Positions 11,595-23,506 of a stretch of DNA of 64,000 bases are shown piece by piece. The position numbers and the translations under genes were made by a program. Each line of letters begins with the position of its first letter. Position 1 is the first letter of the stretch. The notes beneath the pieces were generated by a model. That model saw only the letters and a list, made by a program, of their open reading frames with translations. It was not told where the DNA came from and did not search any database. The stretch lies in assembly GCA_029959085.1 (NCBI GenBank), contig JARWIR010000051.1, positions 2,232,001-2,296,000 of the forward strand, written 5' to 3'. The stretch comes from Nemophila menziesii (taxonomy: Eukaryota > Streptophyta > Magnoliopsida > Boraginales > Hydrophyllaceae).

Positions 11595-11890
11595 CTAGAA
11601 ATAGTTGTAATATAAAAAACTGAACGACCACGTTTGAAAGATATATCTGCTCATATAAAAAGATCCTCCTAATTCTAGACCTATTTTCTGCAGTAAATTA
11701 ATTAGTGGACGTATCTGCAGTTTTGGCAGCTTCTTTACTATCCAAATATATCCAAGTTTATCCTTTTTTACTTTGACTAAGGTATTTCCTTTACTTTTCC
11801 ACTTCAAATCAGTTTCCAAAGGTGTAATAGCTTCCATATACCTAAGTTGTGCACAAATAACACACAAATTACGCGCAAAAACTCATGAAA
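11595..11890 (-). repeat. Fragment of LTR-family sequence, inverted copy of 20385-20600
   Basis: The reverse complement matches the plus-strand stretch at about 20385-20600 (ATGGAAGCTATCACACC, then CTGATTTGAAGTGGAAA, then GCCAAAACTGC and CGTCCACTAATTAA). The 90-codon open frame here is a by-product and resembles no protein I know. Confidence 0.65.
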
Positions 11891-11944
11891 TAAACATATT
11901 AAATTTATGATATATTGATATCTTTAAATTTTACTTTACACACA

Positions 11945-12075
11945 AAGAATTCCCTGGGCAAAGGTGAGACAGAGCTCTGGTCTTGGTCGTGGGCAAGTCT
12001 ATCAGAAGGGAGAGACCTACTCGTTGAGCATGGGATTGTTCAAATAGGGAATGGCGAATCCACTCGGATATGGGA
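11945..12075 (+). pseudogene. Small LINE RT C-terminal fragment
   Basis: On the plus strand a WSWSWASLSEGRD segment followed by IVQIGNGESTRIWEA is the motif that follows the RT fingers and thumb in plant LINEs. It is the counterpart of SWSWASIYEGL...QIGNGQKINLGDDIW in the LINE at 15.8 kb. About 43 codons survive. Confidence 0.7.
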
Positions 12076-12149
12076 AGCCTGTAATTCTTGAATACTCGAT
12101 TCTTGTGGAAAAATAAAATACGTAACTTGTTGTGCAGGATAAGCCTAAG

Positions 12150-12163
12150 CTCTGATACCAATT
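12150..12163 (-). other. Primer-binding site of a copia-type LTR retrotransposon
   Basis: Read on the minus strand, TTGGTATCAGAGC directly follows the LTR end ...TATAACA. It matches the initiator-Met tRNA complement used by most plant copia elements. It identifies the adjacent LTR as a 5' LTR in minus orientation. Confidence 0.8.
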
Positions 12164-12423
12164 TGTTATAATTTGATCGAATGAATAAAGCACACAAGTT
12201 AGTAATAGACACAAGATTTACGTGGAAACCCAATACGGGAAAAAACCACGGGAAGAGAAAAAAGTTTCACTATGATGAGAAAGATATTACAAGGAGAATT
12301 ATATTCTGAAGGGTGTGAATAATCATACACATTACATGTGTATATATAGGCAAGTCAGGGAACTAGGGTTATTAAACTAATGGGCCAGACCTTACTATAG
12401 AGAATTGGGTCATATCTCTAACA
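12164..12423 (-). mobile_element. Copia-type 5' LTR (260 bp), inserted in an older copia pol
   Basis: On the minus strand it begins TGTTAGAGATATG and ends TTATAACA, then the PBS. It contains a TATATATA promoter-like stretch about 95 bp in. It interrupts an RNase H reading frame at 12424. Little of the element's interior remains: about 75 bp of leader, then unrelated LINE sequence. Confidence 0.75.
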
Positions 12424-13150
12424 AAATGGAACTTACATTATCATAAAATATAGGTACAGATCCTTTTTTTGCGATATGTTGAGAAATTCCAAATGTGAAT
12501 GACTCATAGAAGTTTAGATCCAGGCAAGCGAGTACTCTATATTCAGCTTCAGAGCTTAACTTTGACACCGTAGGTTGTTTCTTAGAACTCCAGGCAACTA
12601 GGTTTGGACCAAAATAAATTACATAACCTTAAGTAGATCTTCGTGTGTCTAGACTACCATCCCAATTGGCATCACTAAAACTTATAAGAGAGAAGTTCGT
12701 ATATGTGAAAAAAACCATGATGAATTGTGTGTTTGACATAACGAAGGATCCATTTAGCTGCAAATATATGAGGAAGCTGTGGTTGATGCATATATTGACA
12801 TACCGAGTTCACAACGTAGGATATATCTAGACGGGTGATGCATAAATATTACAGAGCTCCAACTAATTGGTGATACTCAGTAAGATCATCGAGCAATTCA
12901 CCGTCTTTGTGAGGAAGTCGCTAACCTTGCATTGGATTAGTCATAGGTTTTGTTCCATTTAACCTAAACTGAGTGAGTAATTGAATTGAATATCTTGTAT
13001 GGCTGAGAAACAACACATTTTGTTATATATGGACCTCCATACCAAGGAAAAAATGAAGCGGTCTGAGATCTTTCATTTCAAATTCCTAAGACAATCAATC
13101 AATAGATGTGAAAATATGAACGTCAGAGTCACCCATGACAATAACTACTT
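12424..13150 (-). pseudogene. Copia (Ty1-type) pol remnant: RT C-terminus and RNase H
   Basis: Minus-strand reading recovers the copia order with several stops and shifts. A VVIVMGDSD segment just after the YVDD site comes first, near 13140. Next come EFEMKDL.PLHFFLGMEV near 13050, LVGALxYL and [13 protein letters not shown] near 12810-12880, and SDANWDGSLDTRRST near 12660. WSSKKQPTVSKLSSEAEYRVLA follows near 12570, and PIFYDN near 12450. At 12424 the frame is cut by the younger copia LTR. At about 13150 it meets a GATGTCTCC-family LTR, so both ends are broken. The RT front half, integrase and gag are absent. Confidence 0.85.
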
Positions 13151-14516
13151 TCAGGGTGGACCTAGAAGATATCCTACGGTATTACAAACCCCGTCAGGGC
13201 GATTATAAGCTACTTTCAGATGAATACTATTTTACCTAATTGGCTACGTGGTTAGTCAAGCCCGTCAGGGTCAAATAATGGATACCACGCGTCTATATTC
13301 TAAGTCTGTAATTAAACCCCCCCCACCCCCGTCAAGGTGATCCATACGCCACTATATGAAATAGCCTAATTACTCTGAGCTAAGTTTGATTCATGACTTC
13401 AAAATTAGTGATTAAAACAAAATAATAGTCAATGAAAATTAAGAACCAATTCAATTAAATACTAAAATCCCAGATTCAAAGTAAAACAGAAAAACAATAT
13501 TCAATGGTTCATATAATTACAATCCTAAAGAGAAATTATGCATAATAAAACTTCTTGAATAAATAGCTTAGAAATACCTTATAGACAAAATAGATCTAAT
13601 ACTAATATACCCAAAGAATAGAGATGGAGAAGTGTTGAGTTGATGTAGTTAAGCTCTAGCTCTTGCTTCCTCCTCCTCTAGATCCTCTTGATTGCTTCTA
13701 TGATGAATTATGTATGTATATTAATCTTATGCAGACAAGAGATGATTTTTTAAGGTTTGGAGCTGGTATTTATAGGTGCTAGGTCGAATTACTTGGAGTG
13801 GAAGACAAGTCAAGAACTCTTTAATTCGTAGCCCTAAAATCTAGAAAAGGTAAGATTCTGCTGCTGATTTGTTTTGGTCATATCCCATTCAATACTTATC
13901 CGTTTGAGGCGTTCCAATATATGAAACCGCTTGTCTCAGAAAGAGTTTTCCATTGGTGCAGACCACTTGTCCAGATTCCTTGCCAATCTTAAGTTATGGA
14001 CTCGTCTTTGAAACGTGGCTGGAATTTCAGATTCATAAGGCAGCTTTTCCTTTTCCTAGTTGAACTCTACTTCCTTCTATCTCCAGATTTCTTCAAGATC
14101 TTATTTCCTTATCTCCTTAGCATTGATTTAGAATCTAATTTATTTCCATATTATCTCGAAATCTTCACATTAAATAAATAATTAAACCGCATATGCTTTA
14201 AAAATAATAAATCATTAAATCAAGACTAGAAATAAGAAAGTGCAATTTAAATTCAGGAAACTCGACTAACACTAGAAATATTCTAAGACTTTAATTCTCA
14301 ATTCTCCTCCTCGGATTGGGTTCTCATGAAATTCATAAACCTACTTACTTTGCACTAAAAATAGGTAAATTAACGCACAAAAGCTCTATAAATGCAAATA
14401 GTCTAATTTCAATGGGAGAAAGTGTAATATTGCAATTTAAGCACAAAAGTCAATATAAAAAGACCATTTTCAACCTAATATGATGTCTCCTAAGGGCTTA
14501 TATTTAGACCAAAAAG
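13151..14516 (-). mobile_element. GATGTCTCC-family LTR, minus orientation, inserted in a LINE
   Basis: The right edge (14480-14516) carries GATGTCTCC...GGGAGACATC, the start of this LTR family read in reverse. The C-rich segments at 13140-13340 (CCCCGTCAGGG, CCCGTCAGGGTC, CCCGTCAAGGTGAT) match the reverse complement of 34030-34260 in the solo LTR. The left end is truncated against copia pol. Immediately right of 14516 the LINE RT resumes, so this LTR lies inside the LINE. The 61-codon frame at 13996 is incidental. Confidence 0.7.
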
Positions 14517-16287
14517 GGAGACATCGGTATGGACATATAGAATGTGATTTCTTAAAAGATATTTTATGTAAAAAAGGTTTTGATAGGAAATGGTTTGATT
14601 GTGTTATGATTGTGTAGCTACTGTAACTTAAGAAATTAGTTAAACATAAAAACTTTACCTATTATAAATCCTAATATCAGACTAGGAATAGAAGACCCCT
14701 TGTCTCTGTTTCTCTAATGCATTGTTACTCAAACTCTAACAACTTTAGTTGAAGATGAGATTGATCATAAAATTATGTAAATTATGAATATTAAAAGAAT
14801 TTTCCTATTTTATCATATATAGTATTTGATGATATAGTTTATTCTTTCTTAAGGTTCAATTGAATAAATTTAATACTTTTATTGAAAATTTAGTTATATA
14901 TGGGAGATAATTTGGCCAAAAGGTGAACCTTAATAAGAGTGGGGTATTGGTTAGTTTTAATACTTCTCAAGAATAGACAAATAAATTAGCAATAATTCTA
15001 AAGATGAATAAGATGAAAGATTTGGAAAATTAATCAGTCTTACATCTAAATGGGGAAGATCAAAATAAAATATATTAATTAAATAATAAGTAAACAACTA
15101 AAAATATAGAACATTGGCTCCCTAAATTTCTTTTGGGAAAAAAATGAATCTATGATAACTGTTTTTCTATAAGCTATTAGAATACATATTATGTTAGTTA
15201 ATCCATGCTTATTTGGTTGCGTATGATAATACTAAATGCATTATAGCTATGTATGGTGGGGAAATGGAGATGAAGGTATAATAAATTTGGTAAGGATTTT
15301 GGGAAATATTTGGGGATTCCACTTACGCTTAAACGGTCTTAAGGTGAGAATATAGCTTATATTAGAGATAGACTTCTTAACAAGTCAGCTAGCTGGATGT
15401 CCAATCTTTTATCGGATGGTGGTAAAGAAATCCTCATTAAAGCGGTATTACAAGCTATTCCAAACTACGCTATGTCAATATTCGAATTCCCGGTGAATAT
15501 TTGTAAGGCAATGAGTAGTATGGTTGCAAATTTTTGGTGGAATTCGGGAGCCAAAAAGAAAATCCATTGGGTATCTTGGAAAAAAATAGCTAAGGCTAAA
15601 AATGTAGGTGGAATAGGTTTTAGGGATTTTCACAAAATGAATTTAGCCCTATTGGCTAGTCAAGCTTGGAGATTATGGCATAGTCAAGACTTTTTGGTGT
15701 TTAAAGTCCTAAAAGGTATCTATTTTCCAACTGTAGATATGTGGAACAGAAAAGTGAAAAATAAAAGATCATGGAGTTGGGCTAGTATTTACGAAGGCCT
15801 ACAATTTATCAAAAATGAAAGCTTATGGCAAATCGGTAATGGGCAGAAAATTAATCTAGGGGACGATATTTGGATTAGGAAAGGCTATAAATTAGAGAAA
15901 CCGGCGAATTGTAAGTTAAAAAAAGTGGCGGAATGTTTTAATGAGGACATGTCTAATTGGAACTATGAAACCCTTAACAGTATATGTACCAAAAGAGATA
16001 TAATGGAAATTCGGAAAAATCCAATAATGAACCTTGAAAAAGAAGATGAAATCGTTTGGACAGCAACAAAGGATGGTAATTATTCCACTAAATCTGGATA
16101 CCATCGCTTGGTACAGATAGAAGAGGAAAAAAGTGGTTCATCATCTAAAGAGGGGGAGGCATTGAACAAAGAATTATATAATATTGTGTGGAAATCTAAT
16201 GTACCGTCGAAAGTTAGAAATTTTATTTGGAAGATTCACAATAATGCTATTCCGACGAAGAAGTTAATAATAAAGAGCACACACCCT
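14517..16287 (+). pseudogene. LINE reverse transcriptase and zf-RVT region, decayed
   Basis: Plus strand. Just after the LTR, ECDFLKDILCKKGFDRKWFDCVM (14535-14610) is the segment following RT motif A. A non-LINE stretch follows. RT sequence returns near 14910 (GQKVNLNKSGVLVSF) and near 15290-15330 (GKDFGKYLGIPLTLKR, then a stop). From 15361 a 309-codon stretch is open, with LSDGGKEILIKAVLQAIPNY, a NFWWNS segment, GGIGFRDFHKMNLALLASQ and GNGQKINLGDDIWI. It ends with VPSKVRNFIWKIHNNAIPTK, the start of the zf-RVT. The LTR at 16288 cuts it off there. The catalytic YADD is not visible, so the copy is dead. Confidence 0.85.
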
Positions 16288-17702
16288 TGATAACTACGGA
16301 ACTCACTGCAAGTATCACAGATCGTTTGCAAGTTTTAATGATAAGTCAAGTTCGTTCGCAGGGATTGTATCCGTTAGATCTACTTATATTTAACAAGCGT
16401 AGATGAATTTAGATGTTAAGATAAAAATATAAAAAGATAAATAACTATCTAATGCGAATAAATAAATAATGAAAACAAATAAATAAAACAAATAAATAAA
16501 TATGGAAGTAATTCAAATAAATTAGGATTACTAAGTCTATTACTAAATTGTTATTCTAACCTGTCACATTAAGCATTATATATTAACCAGGATTCTAAAT
16601 TCTACCTAGCCTTTTCTAGGCCTAGGAGCAACCTCTCCACTACTAGGGATTCCTAAGTAATGATTGGTGATTAAATCAAACCTTAATGACTATCTAGTTA
16701 AACTAGACGATTATGTGGTGTTGTCAATAACTAAGATTAATCCTAAGATTGATCAGATCTAGGGAAATAAGTCAAAACACATAATAACAATATACGCCAA
16801 GCTTAATCAATTAAAATAACAAATAGTATTTAAAGACAAAATAATAATCCAACAATTAAAAGTAAACTTACAGAATAAAAGCTTAGAAATATGGTTGAGA
16901 ATAGATCTATAGCTAATTACTCTAAATATAGAGAAGGTGAGATGTAGAAGAGGAGTTTGTCACTCTCCAATCTTCTTCTTCTTGTCTTCCTCTACAGGTC
17001 AGCTTGCTTCTTGGATGAATAGCTTGATTCTAAGGATGAATAATAAATTAAAGGCTAAGCTATTGTTTAAATCTAAGAAAATATAAGTAAAGACTAAGCC
17101 TGTACTTTGCAACTGAGCAAGGACATGTTTACAATGGTATAAGGGTGTATTTATACGTGTCATGGAAGCCCTAATTCGTTTTCTTGAAGGAGAAGTAAGT
17201 GGTGGACTCCAAGCCCAACTCTAATTCGTATGGAAATAAAGATAAACACTGCTGGACCGTTTTGAGCATATCTTCTTCGTTATTGGTCGGTTTGAGCTCC
17301 ATAAGATACCAAAAGAATCGCAACAGAATTATCTTGCCCCTAAAGAAGGAAAATACCAAAATCGGCCTATTTCTTAGGTAAAAACGCATATCTTTAGACG
17401 TGTGTTGCAGAATCCTAGATTAAGGCAGCTTTTCCTTTTCCATCTTTTTAGCTTTTATTTTCTTATCTCCAATTACCATGCTAATCTCTTTCCATAAGTT
17501 GTTGTCTTTGACTTGGACTCTAATTAAGCTCCATAATTATCTTTAAAGCTTCACACTAAATAAATAATTAAACCCAATATGCTCTAAAAATATTATTTCA
17601 CTAAATCAAGACTCAAAATAGGAAAGTGCACTATTTCTCAAGAAAATCAACTAAAAGACTTCCTAAATCACTAAAAATGATGTCTTTCTGGGAGACATCC
17701 CA
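16288..17702 (-). mobile_element. GATGTCTCC-family LTR, minus orientation (~1.4 kb)
   Basis: On the plus strand it starts TGATAACTACGGAAC and ends GGGAGACATCCCA; reversed, it starts TGGGATGTCTCCC and ends GTTATCA. The block CCACATAATCGTCTAG with ACTAGATAGTCATTA (near 16680-16720, reversed) is shared with the plus-strand copy at 21160-21240. Flanking 5-mers (ACCCT and CAATA) do not match, so this is not a clean solo LTR. It joins LINE sequence on the left. Confidence 0.65.
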
Positions 17703-20190
17703 CAATATTCTATGTTTTTATGTTTTTGTTGTTTGTTTAGATTAGTTAGTTTATGTGTTTTTAAGTGTATATTGCAGTAATAGGGAAGGTATGAGTATTT
17801 TTGATGTGTAGGTATGCAAAGGTTCGAGTTTGGGGTTTAAAACTGGAAAAATTTTGAAGTTAAAAAGGGTTGGACATAAGCTTTTTGCGGTACACCGCTG
17901 GTATTCATGGTGCACCACACCTATTAGCGGTAGAAATTGACCAAAACTTTGAACTAACATAACTTTGCGCTCGGGTATCGCAATTCACTTTTTCTCGAGT
18001 CTAAATCACATATTTTTTCGAGATATATCCAATGGAGTAGAGAAAACAAGGTTTTGAGATAAAATAAAAAATTAAAATCCAGCAGTGTCATGCTGTGCAT
18101 CGCACGACACGCCAGCAGAAAAGAAGAAGAGATTAGCTTATATCACTTTTTAATTCAAAACCTTAAGCCTGTTTCTTCACCAAAACTCCGAAAATCAATT
18201 AAAGATTTACATAGCCTTCACCTAACATCAAAATACCACCAAATAAACATATATACATATCCAAATCCTTCCCTACCTTCCTATAAACAAGAATCGAAAA
18301 CCCAAATCATTCAAAAACACCTAGATTCAAGAATCAAAATCCAAAATTTTCCAAAATTTTCTTAAACCTGTCTCAACCATGCAAGCGTCCATCATACCCA
18401 TATAAAATTTGTATTTCTTTTGGTGAGCAACGTATGGGATTACCCCATTAGAGATGGAGAAAAGCAAAGTGTTGGGAGAAAGCAAGAAAGAAATTGGAGA
18501 AGGTAAGAACAAGAGATTTTTAGATTTTTATGATTGATTAGGATGGAGCATAAGAGGATGTACGAGAATGCAAAATTGGTGATACATGATGTTTTCACAC
18601 AAGATTAGCACTGGACCCTATTTTTGGGTATTGATCATGCGAGGCAATAGCCTCGAAGAGTATGTTTTCTTTCTTCCCTGCAATTGTTCTGTACTTGCAA
18701 TATATTTGATTTAATTTTCAATTTCATTATCGAGTATTTTTAAGTCGTGGGGACACGACTCATTTTTTAGTTGGGGGTGTGGGGATTCGTTGACCCTCAT
18801 CTCCATTTTTATGTGATTTACTGCTGTTTAGGTAGAAATTGAAAATTTGATAGAAGGGATTTGATGTAGATTGTTTTTAATAGCTTCAAGGCATAAACTT
18901 AGGAATTAATGATAGTAGTAATTTGATTATGAGTTGATTATTTTATATGCTTTGAGTATGAACCGTAAACACACATTAATAGTAAATAAAAGATTAGTAA
19001 GCAATGCGGTAGAAGTGTGTTTGATCTTAGAGAGCCTTTAGGGGTGTGTAGGCCGTGAGATCCGAGCTAGTTGAAATCCATTTAATGAACGTGCTAGAGG
19101 TGAGAATGTAACGAAATTACATGGTTAAGAAAGTGATTAAGGCAGTTCTTTGATAAGCCTTTGTTGCCTTTTAGCTTTCTGTCTGAATTTATTATATTTA
19201 TATCATTCTCAACCCCTTCTAGCCTTTCTAAAGCCTTTTTATTAGCGACATTATAAACCATACCTTTTACATTATAGGACTTATCCATCTTACCCTTACT
19301 CGAATCGTGATGCATAGACAGTCATTTTAGAGCTTCAGTTTGGGGTGATGGGTCCACCATTATGGGAAATATTATTGGGTTGGGTTTTTGAGCTTATGTA
19401 ATTGTTCTCTATATTTTGATGATGATTCAATATTTTATATTGTAACCCTTTTCCAGGGTAGATGTAAATAAGATAATAATTGAAAAGAAAAAGAAATATG
19501 AGAAAAAAAAGTAGCATGATATCTAACATTGAAAAAGAAGTCATAGCAAACTTTGAAAAAACAAATTATTGATATGTAAAGAATATATAATTTGGACCGA
19601 CAAAGTGAGATTTTTATGTGATCATCTTGATGCTTTATTATTGGGTATTTGGGGATGCTAATTAGTGCATCAAAATCATTGGGTTGAGTGAGAATATCTT
19701 ATGAGAGTAACTCAAACTCTAGGAAGATTCTTTGATGGCTAGTGACGAGAGAGCCAAAAGCTTACTCTAAATTATCCAAATATATGATCATACCTTCTCT
19801 AAGCCAACATTGCAACCTTAAAGACCTTATGATTCTTTGTTATGTAATTTAGTAGAAACTGAACCAATAAGGAGTAGTTAAATTGATCATTGGAGAGTTT
19901 GTTAGGATCGATGAACAATCTATATACTCTATAGATGAACTAAGTGAAATACCTCTCCTTCTCACATTGCGAAACTAATTTAATCTTGAACTTAAACCGT
20001 GTTTATTGTTTGTATGATAATTATATAGGTAATTTTGTTTGTAAATATTATTACATGAAACTTTCTAAGTAGTTGCTTAGGGATTATTACTCATATTCTT
20101 CTATCTTCTTTCCATTGTGCTTATTGACTTAGGTGTGTATTTAGAGACTTCCCTATGTTCTTATTCTTTATTGTATCGGGATGATACAAC
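17703..20190 (+). other. Probable non-coding interior of LTR retrotransposons
   Basis: No long ORF. Two polypurine-type junctions of the same design are visible. At 18750-18790 GGGGACACGACTC is followed by TTTTTTAGTTGGGGGTGTGG, and at 20175-20205 CGGGATGATACAAC by TTTTAGTTGGGGGTC. Such stretches sit immediately before a 3' LTR in many plant Ty3/gypsy-type elements. Near 17890 TTTGCGGTACACCGCTGG echoes the motif repeated at 21.4-21.6 kb. I read the region as the untranslated 3' interiors of at least two nested, gutted elements. Confidence 0.5.
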
Positions 20191-20205
20191 TTTTAGTTGG
20201 GGGTC
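20191..20205 (+). other. Polypurine tract ahead of LTR
   Basis: TTTTAGTTGGGGGTC immediately precedes a GATGTCTCC-type LTR start, as expected for a plus-strand priming site. This shows the following LTR is a 3' LTR. Confidence 0.55.
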
Positions 20206-21340
20206 TCGATGTCTCCATATTTGTGATATATTAATCTATACTTGAGAAATCATTTTAGGGATATTTAGTATTTAATTTCGGGATTTTTCCCCAGTTATTC
20301 ATACTTTATAATTTCTTGTCTAGTTTTAGGTGTTTTGCTATTTTGTGAGCCTTTGCATGTAATTAGTGTGTTGTTTATGTAGAACTTAGGTATATGGAAG
20401 CTATCACACCTATGGAAACTGATTTGAAGTGGAAAGTAAAGGAAATCCTTTAGTCAAAGTCAAAAAGGAAAAGTTTGGATATAATTGGAAAGTAAAGAAG
20501 TTGCCAAAACTGCACATACGTCCACTAATTAAATTACTACAAAAAATTGGTCAGGAATTAGGAGGAGCTTTATATGAGCAGATAGATCTTTCAATTATGG
20601 TCATTTCCATATAAAGAACATTAAATTCCAATAAGTAACGAAGGAGATATGACCAAAACAATATTTGCAAAGGTTTATCTTGTCCTACAAGTTAGAGATA
20701 CGAATTCTGGTAAGATTAGGACTCCTTAACTTGGGGATTACTCATAAATTCGAACAAGGACCTATATATATATATATTCGTTCCTACCTTAGATAAATCA
20801 TCCTTGGTGAGTCCCTAATTAATTAAAAACCAAGAAAAAGCCTAATCAAGAGAGAAGAAGAGAAGAAGGAGCTTGGAAGCTGTTCATGACATTCCAACCC
20901 TTCCCGTTTGCAATTCTGTATTCTTATTTATTTCTTATGAACTAATTTATTTTTAGCTTTAGGTTAGCATATGGATATAAACCCTAGACTTGTTTTATAT
21001 GTTATTTAATTTGGGAAGTCCTTTTACATTTAACTGAATTTAGTAGTGATAGCTCTATATTATATGCTTTGAATTAATGTATGTAGTTCTTGCGATGTGC
21101 ACGTATAGGATTACAATAGTAATTGAGTTAACATCCGGAAGGGAGATTCTATTATAGAAAACACCACATAATCGTCTAGCGTGCGGTAGAGATCCGGAAG
21201 GGCTTGCCTAACTAGATAGTCATTAGGGTTTAATTTAACCACCAAGTTTTGAGCCTCCTAAGTGTTGGCCTAACGTCCTTTTAATCTTGTTTTAATATTT
21301 GCCAAATCGTGTTTTAAACTATTCCCAAATAGTGCATTAC
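20206..21340 (+). mobile_element. GATGTCTCC-family LTR, plus orientation, 3' LTR (end approximate)
   Basis: It starts TCGATGTCTCC (family start TGATGTCTCCC with one change) right after the polypurine tract. It holds a TATATATATATATTCG promoter-like stretch near 20770 followed by an AAGAGAGAAGAAG purine run, a layout shared with the solo LTR at 33.6 kb. The AACACCACATAATCGTCTAG block at about 21160 is shared with the minus copy. The right boundary is uncertain because it merges into another LTR near 21340. Confidence 0.6.
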
Positions 21341-22448
21341 ATTTGTACTTACTAAATACCTTTTATTCATGAACTAAACATCCTTGAACTTGAGCTTCAT
21401 TAGTACAGTGGTGCGGTACACCGGACCACATCTGCGGTACACCGCAGTACCACGGACCAAAGGCGCGGTGCATAGCTAGCCCGAACAGTAAGCAAGAAAA
21501 TGTGCGGTACACCGGACCGAAGGCGCGGTACACCGGATCAAGGTTGCGGACCAAGTACACGGTGCATGGGGTAGCCCGTCAGTCAGCTATGAAATCAATA
21601 CGTTGAGAAGTGCGGTACACCGCACCATATCCGCGGTACACCGCGAGAAAGGGTTTTCTGCACTTTTAGAACAAGACAAAGCTTATATCCGTTGGAGTTA
21701 AAATCTATCCATTAGATAGAAGCCTTTTGACCGTTGGAAGCTTATTTCAGCTATAAATTAAAGCTCTTTGAAGACACAACTTACACCATTCATCCACCAA
21801 CATTTAGGGGCTTAATTGTGATCATTCATGAAGGTGTCAAGAAGCTAATCATAGTCAAAATCATTCTCATTATGCTATAAAGTCATATCCACTCTTTAGG
21901 AGTTCATCACTATTGTAAAACCATTCAAACACTTGATTCTTCCTCTTAGTCTAGTCTTTGTAATAGTTAGATTAAGAGAGTGTGTGAGTATAGGGATTAT
22001 ACTTGGTGTCCTTGTGTTGTGATTACACAAGGTTGTCCTTGTGTTGTGATTACACAAGAGGTTGTCCTTCGTGTTATCGAAGAGGTTGTAAATGGGTATT
22101 GTGTTCTCGCCCCGTTTAAGAGAGACACGGAGCTTAGTAAAGAAGCTTGAAAATCCTAAGGTGGCTACCTTAGGTAGTGGAGTAGGGAAACCGAACCACT
22201 ATACATGCTTGAGTATTTTCTTTCCCTAAACTATTTACTTCCGCACTCTAATTGTTTGATAATATGCTTGTATGAATATCTAGGTGATTACTATCTATTT
22301 CTCATTTATCAAACTCATGTCCATCTAGTTTAGAAAGAGAATAGGATTTAAATTAGCTTTTAATTTTATTTACTTAGAATTTAATTAGCCGATTAATTTC
22401 TGTAGTCCTATTCAACCCCCCCTTCTAGGACGCATATAGAATATCAAT
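21341..22448 (+). mobile_element. 5' LTR of a truncated copia element, with repeated GCGGTACACCG motifs
   Basis: The LTR ends just before the PBS at 22449; its start is only approximate. Bases 21410-21650 carry about seven copies of GCGGTACACCG or close variants, a near-palindrome, spaced irregularly. Further on, two copies of TTGTCCTTGTGTTGTGATTACACAAG-like sequence lie in tandem (22005-22065). There is no 3' LTR partner in the window. Confidence 0.55.
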
Positions 22449-22460
22449 TGGTATCAGAGC
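22449..22460 (+). other. Primer-binding site (initiator Met tRNA)
   Basis: TGGTATCAGAGC, complementary to the 3' end of plant initiator-Met tRNA, 42 bp ahead of the gag ATG. It fixes the orientation and the LTR edge of this copia. Confidence 0.85.
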
Positions 22461-22501
22461 CTAGCTCTATTGTACTTAATCGTTTCTAGAGTTAATACGA
22501 T

Positions 22502-23506
22502 ATGGACTCTAATCAACCGGAAGGTTCATGTTCTACTAGACCTCCGCTTTTTGTAGGAAAAGATTACTTTGGATGGAAAAAGAAAATGGAGATTCACGTC
22601 AAAGGAATTGATTACTTTTTGTGGCTTGCTATCAAGAAGGGTCCTTACATTCCTTATGTTGATGGTAGTCAAACGGTTGAGAAAGATGAAGATGATTACA
22701 ATGCTCAAGACATAGCCAAACTCACCAAAAACAACAAAGCTATGAACATACTCATAAATGGGTTAAGTGTCACGGAATATGCTAGAGTTAGTGAATGCAA
22801 TTCGGCTCATGAAATGTGGCAACTCTTGGAGCTATCATATCAAGGAACGGAAGATGTCAAGGAAACTAAGATTGGTCTTTTTATCACCAAGTATGAGCTA
22901 TTTCGAATGGAGCCCGATGAAGCCTTAAATGCTATGCATCAAAGATTTTCCAACATTGTCAACACCTTGAAGACTCTTGGTCAAGAGTACACCAACAAAG
23001 AACAATTCCGAAAAATCTTATTTGCTCTTCCAAAGAAATACAAATCAAAGATCAACTCTATAAGAGATACTAAAGATATCTAAAAAATGACGGTTCATGA
23101 ACTCATTTGTAACCTCATGACGGAAGAGCTTGTGCTTGAAGAAGAAAAGATAAGAGATGATGAGGATAAAAAGATTAAGAAATCCATTGTCTTCCATGCC
23201 TTGAGTATCAAGATAAAAGAACGAAAAGAAAGGAAGGAAAGTGAAGAGGAAGAAGATTCCTATGATGAAGAAACAAGTGAAGATGAAGAAATGGCTTTGC
23301 TTAAGAAAATTATGAAATACAAACGTTTTGCCAAAAAAGGAAGCTCTTCAAGAAATGTAAGGGTCATTAGGCAAGAAGAACCTACTTGCTACCATTGCAA
23401 GAAAATAGGGCATATCAAAACCTTTTGTCCAAATCTTCACAAAGGAAAATCTAAGAAAGCCTTGCTCACAAAGGAGCCTCTATTTACAAGAAAAATATCC
23501 CAATAA
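22502..23506 (+). pseudogene. Copia gag (DUF4219/UBN2 type) with one in-frame stop; pol missing
   Basis: Starting at the ATG 22502, residues about 14-30 (PPLFVGKDYFGWKKKMEI) form the DUF4219 start of copia gag. Residues about 60-190 form the UBN2 capsid-like part, including ECNSAHEMWQLLELSYQGTE. A TAA at 23081-23083 interrupts the frame, which then continues in the same phase at once through an acidic coiled-coil-like stretch (EEEEDSYDEETSEDEE). A CCHC zinc knuckle follows, C-Y-H-C-K-K-I-G-H-I-K-T-F-C, at 23387-23428. The frame ends at 23506, and protease, integrase and RT do not follow. One stop in an otherwise clean gag suggests modest age. Confidence 0.88.

Noticed and set aside
12150..12720. 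Tandem or circularly permuted copia
   Set aside because: The pol frame stops inside RNase H exactly at the LTR, which is better explained by nested insertion.
16283..17707. Solo-LTR target duplication for the minus-strand copy
   Set aside because: Flanking 5-mers do not match.
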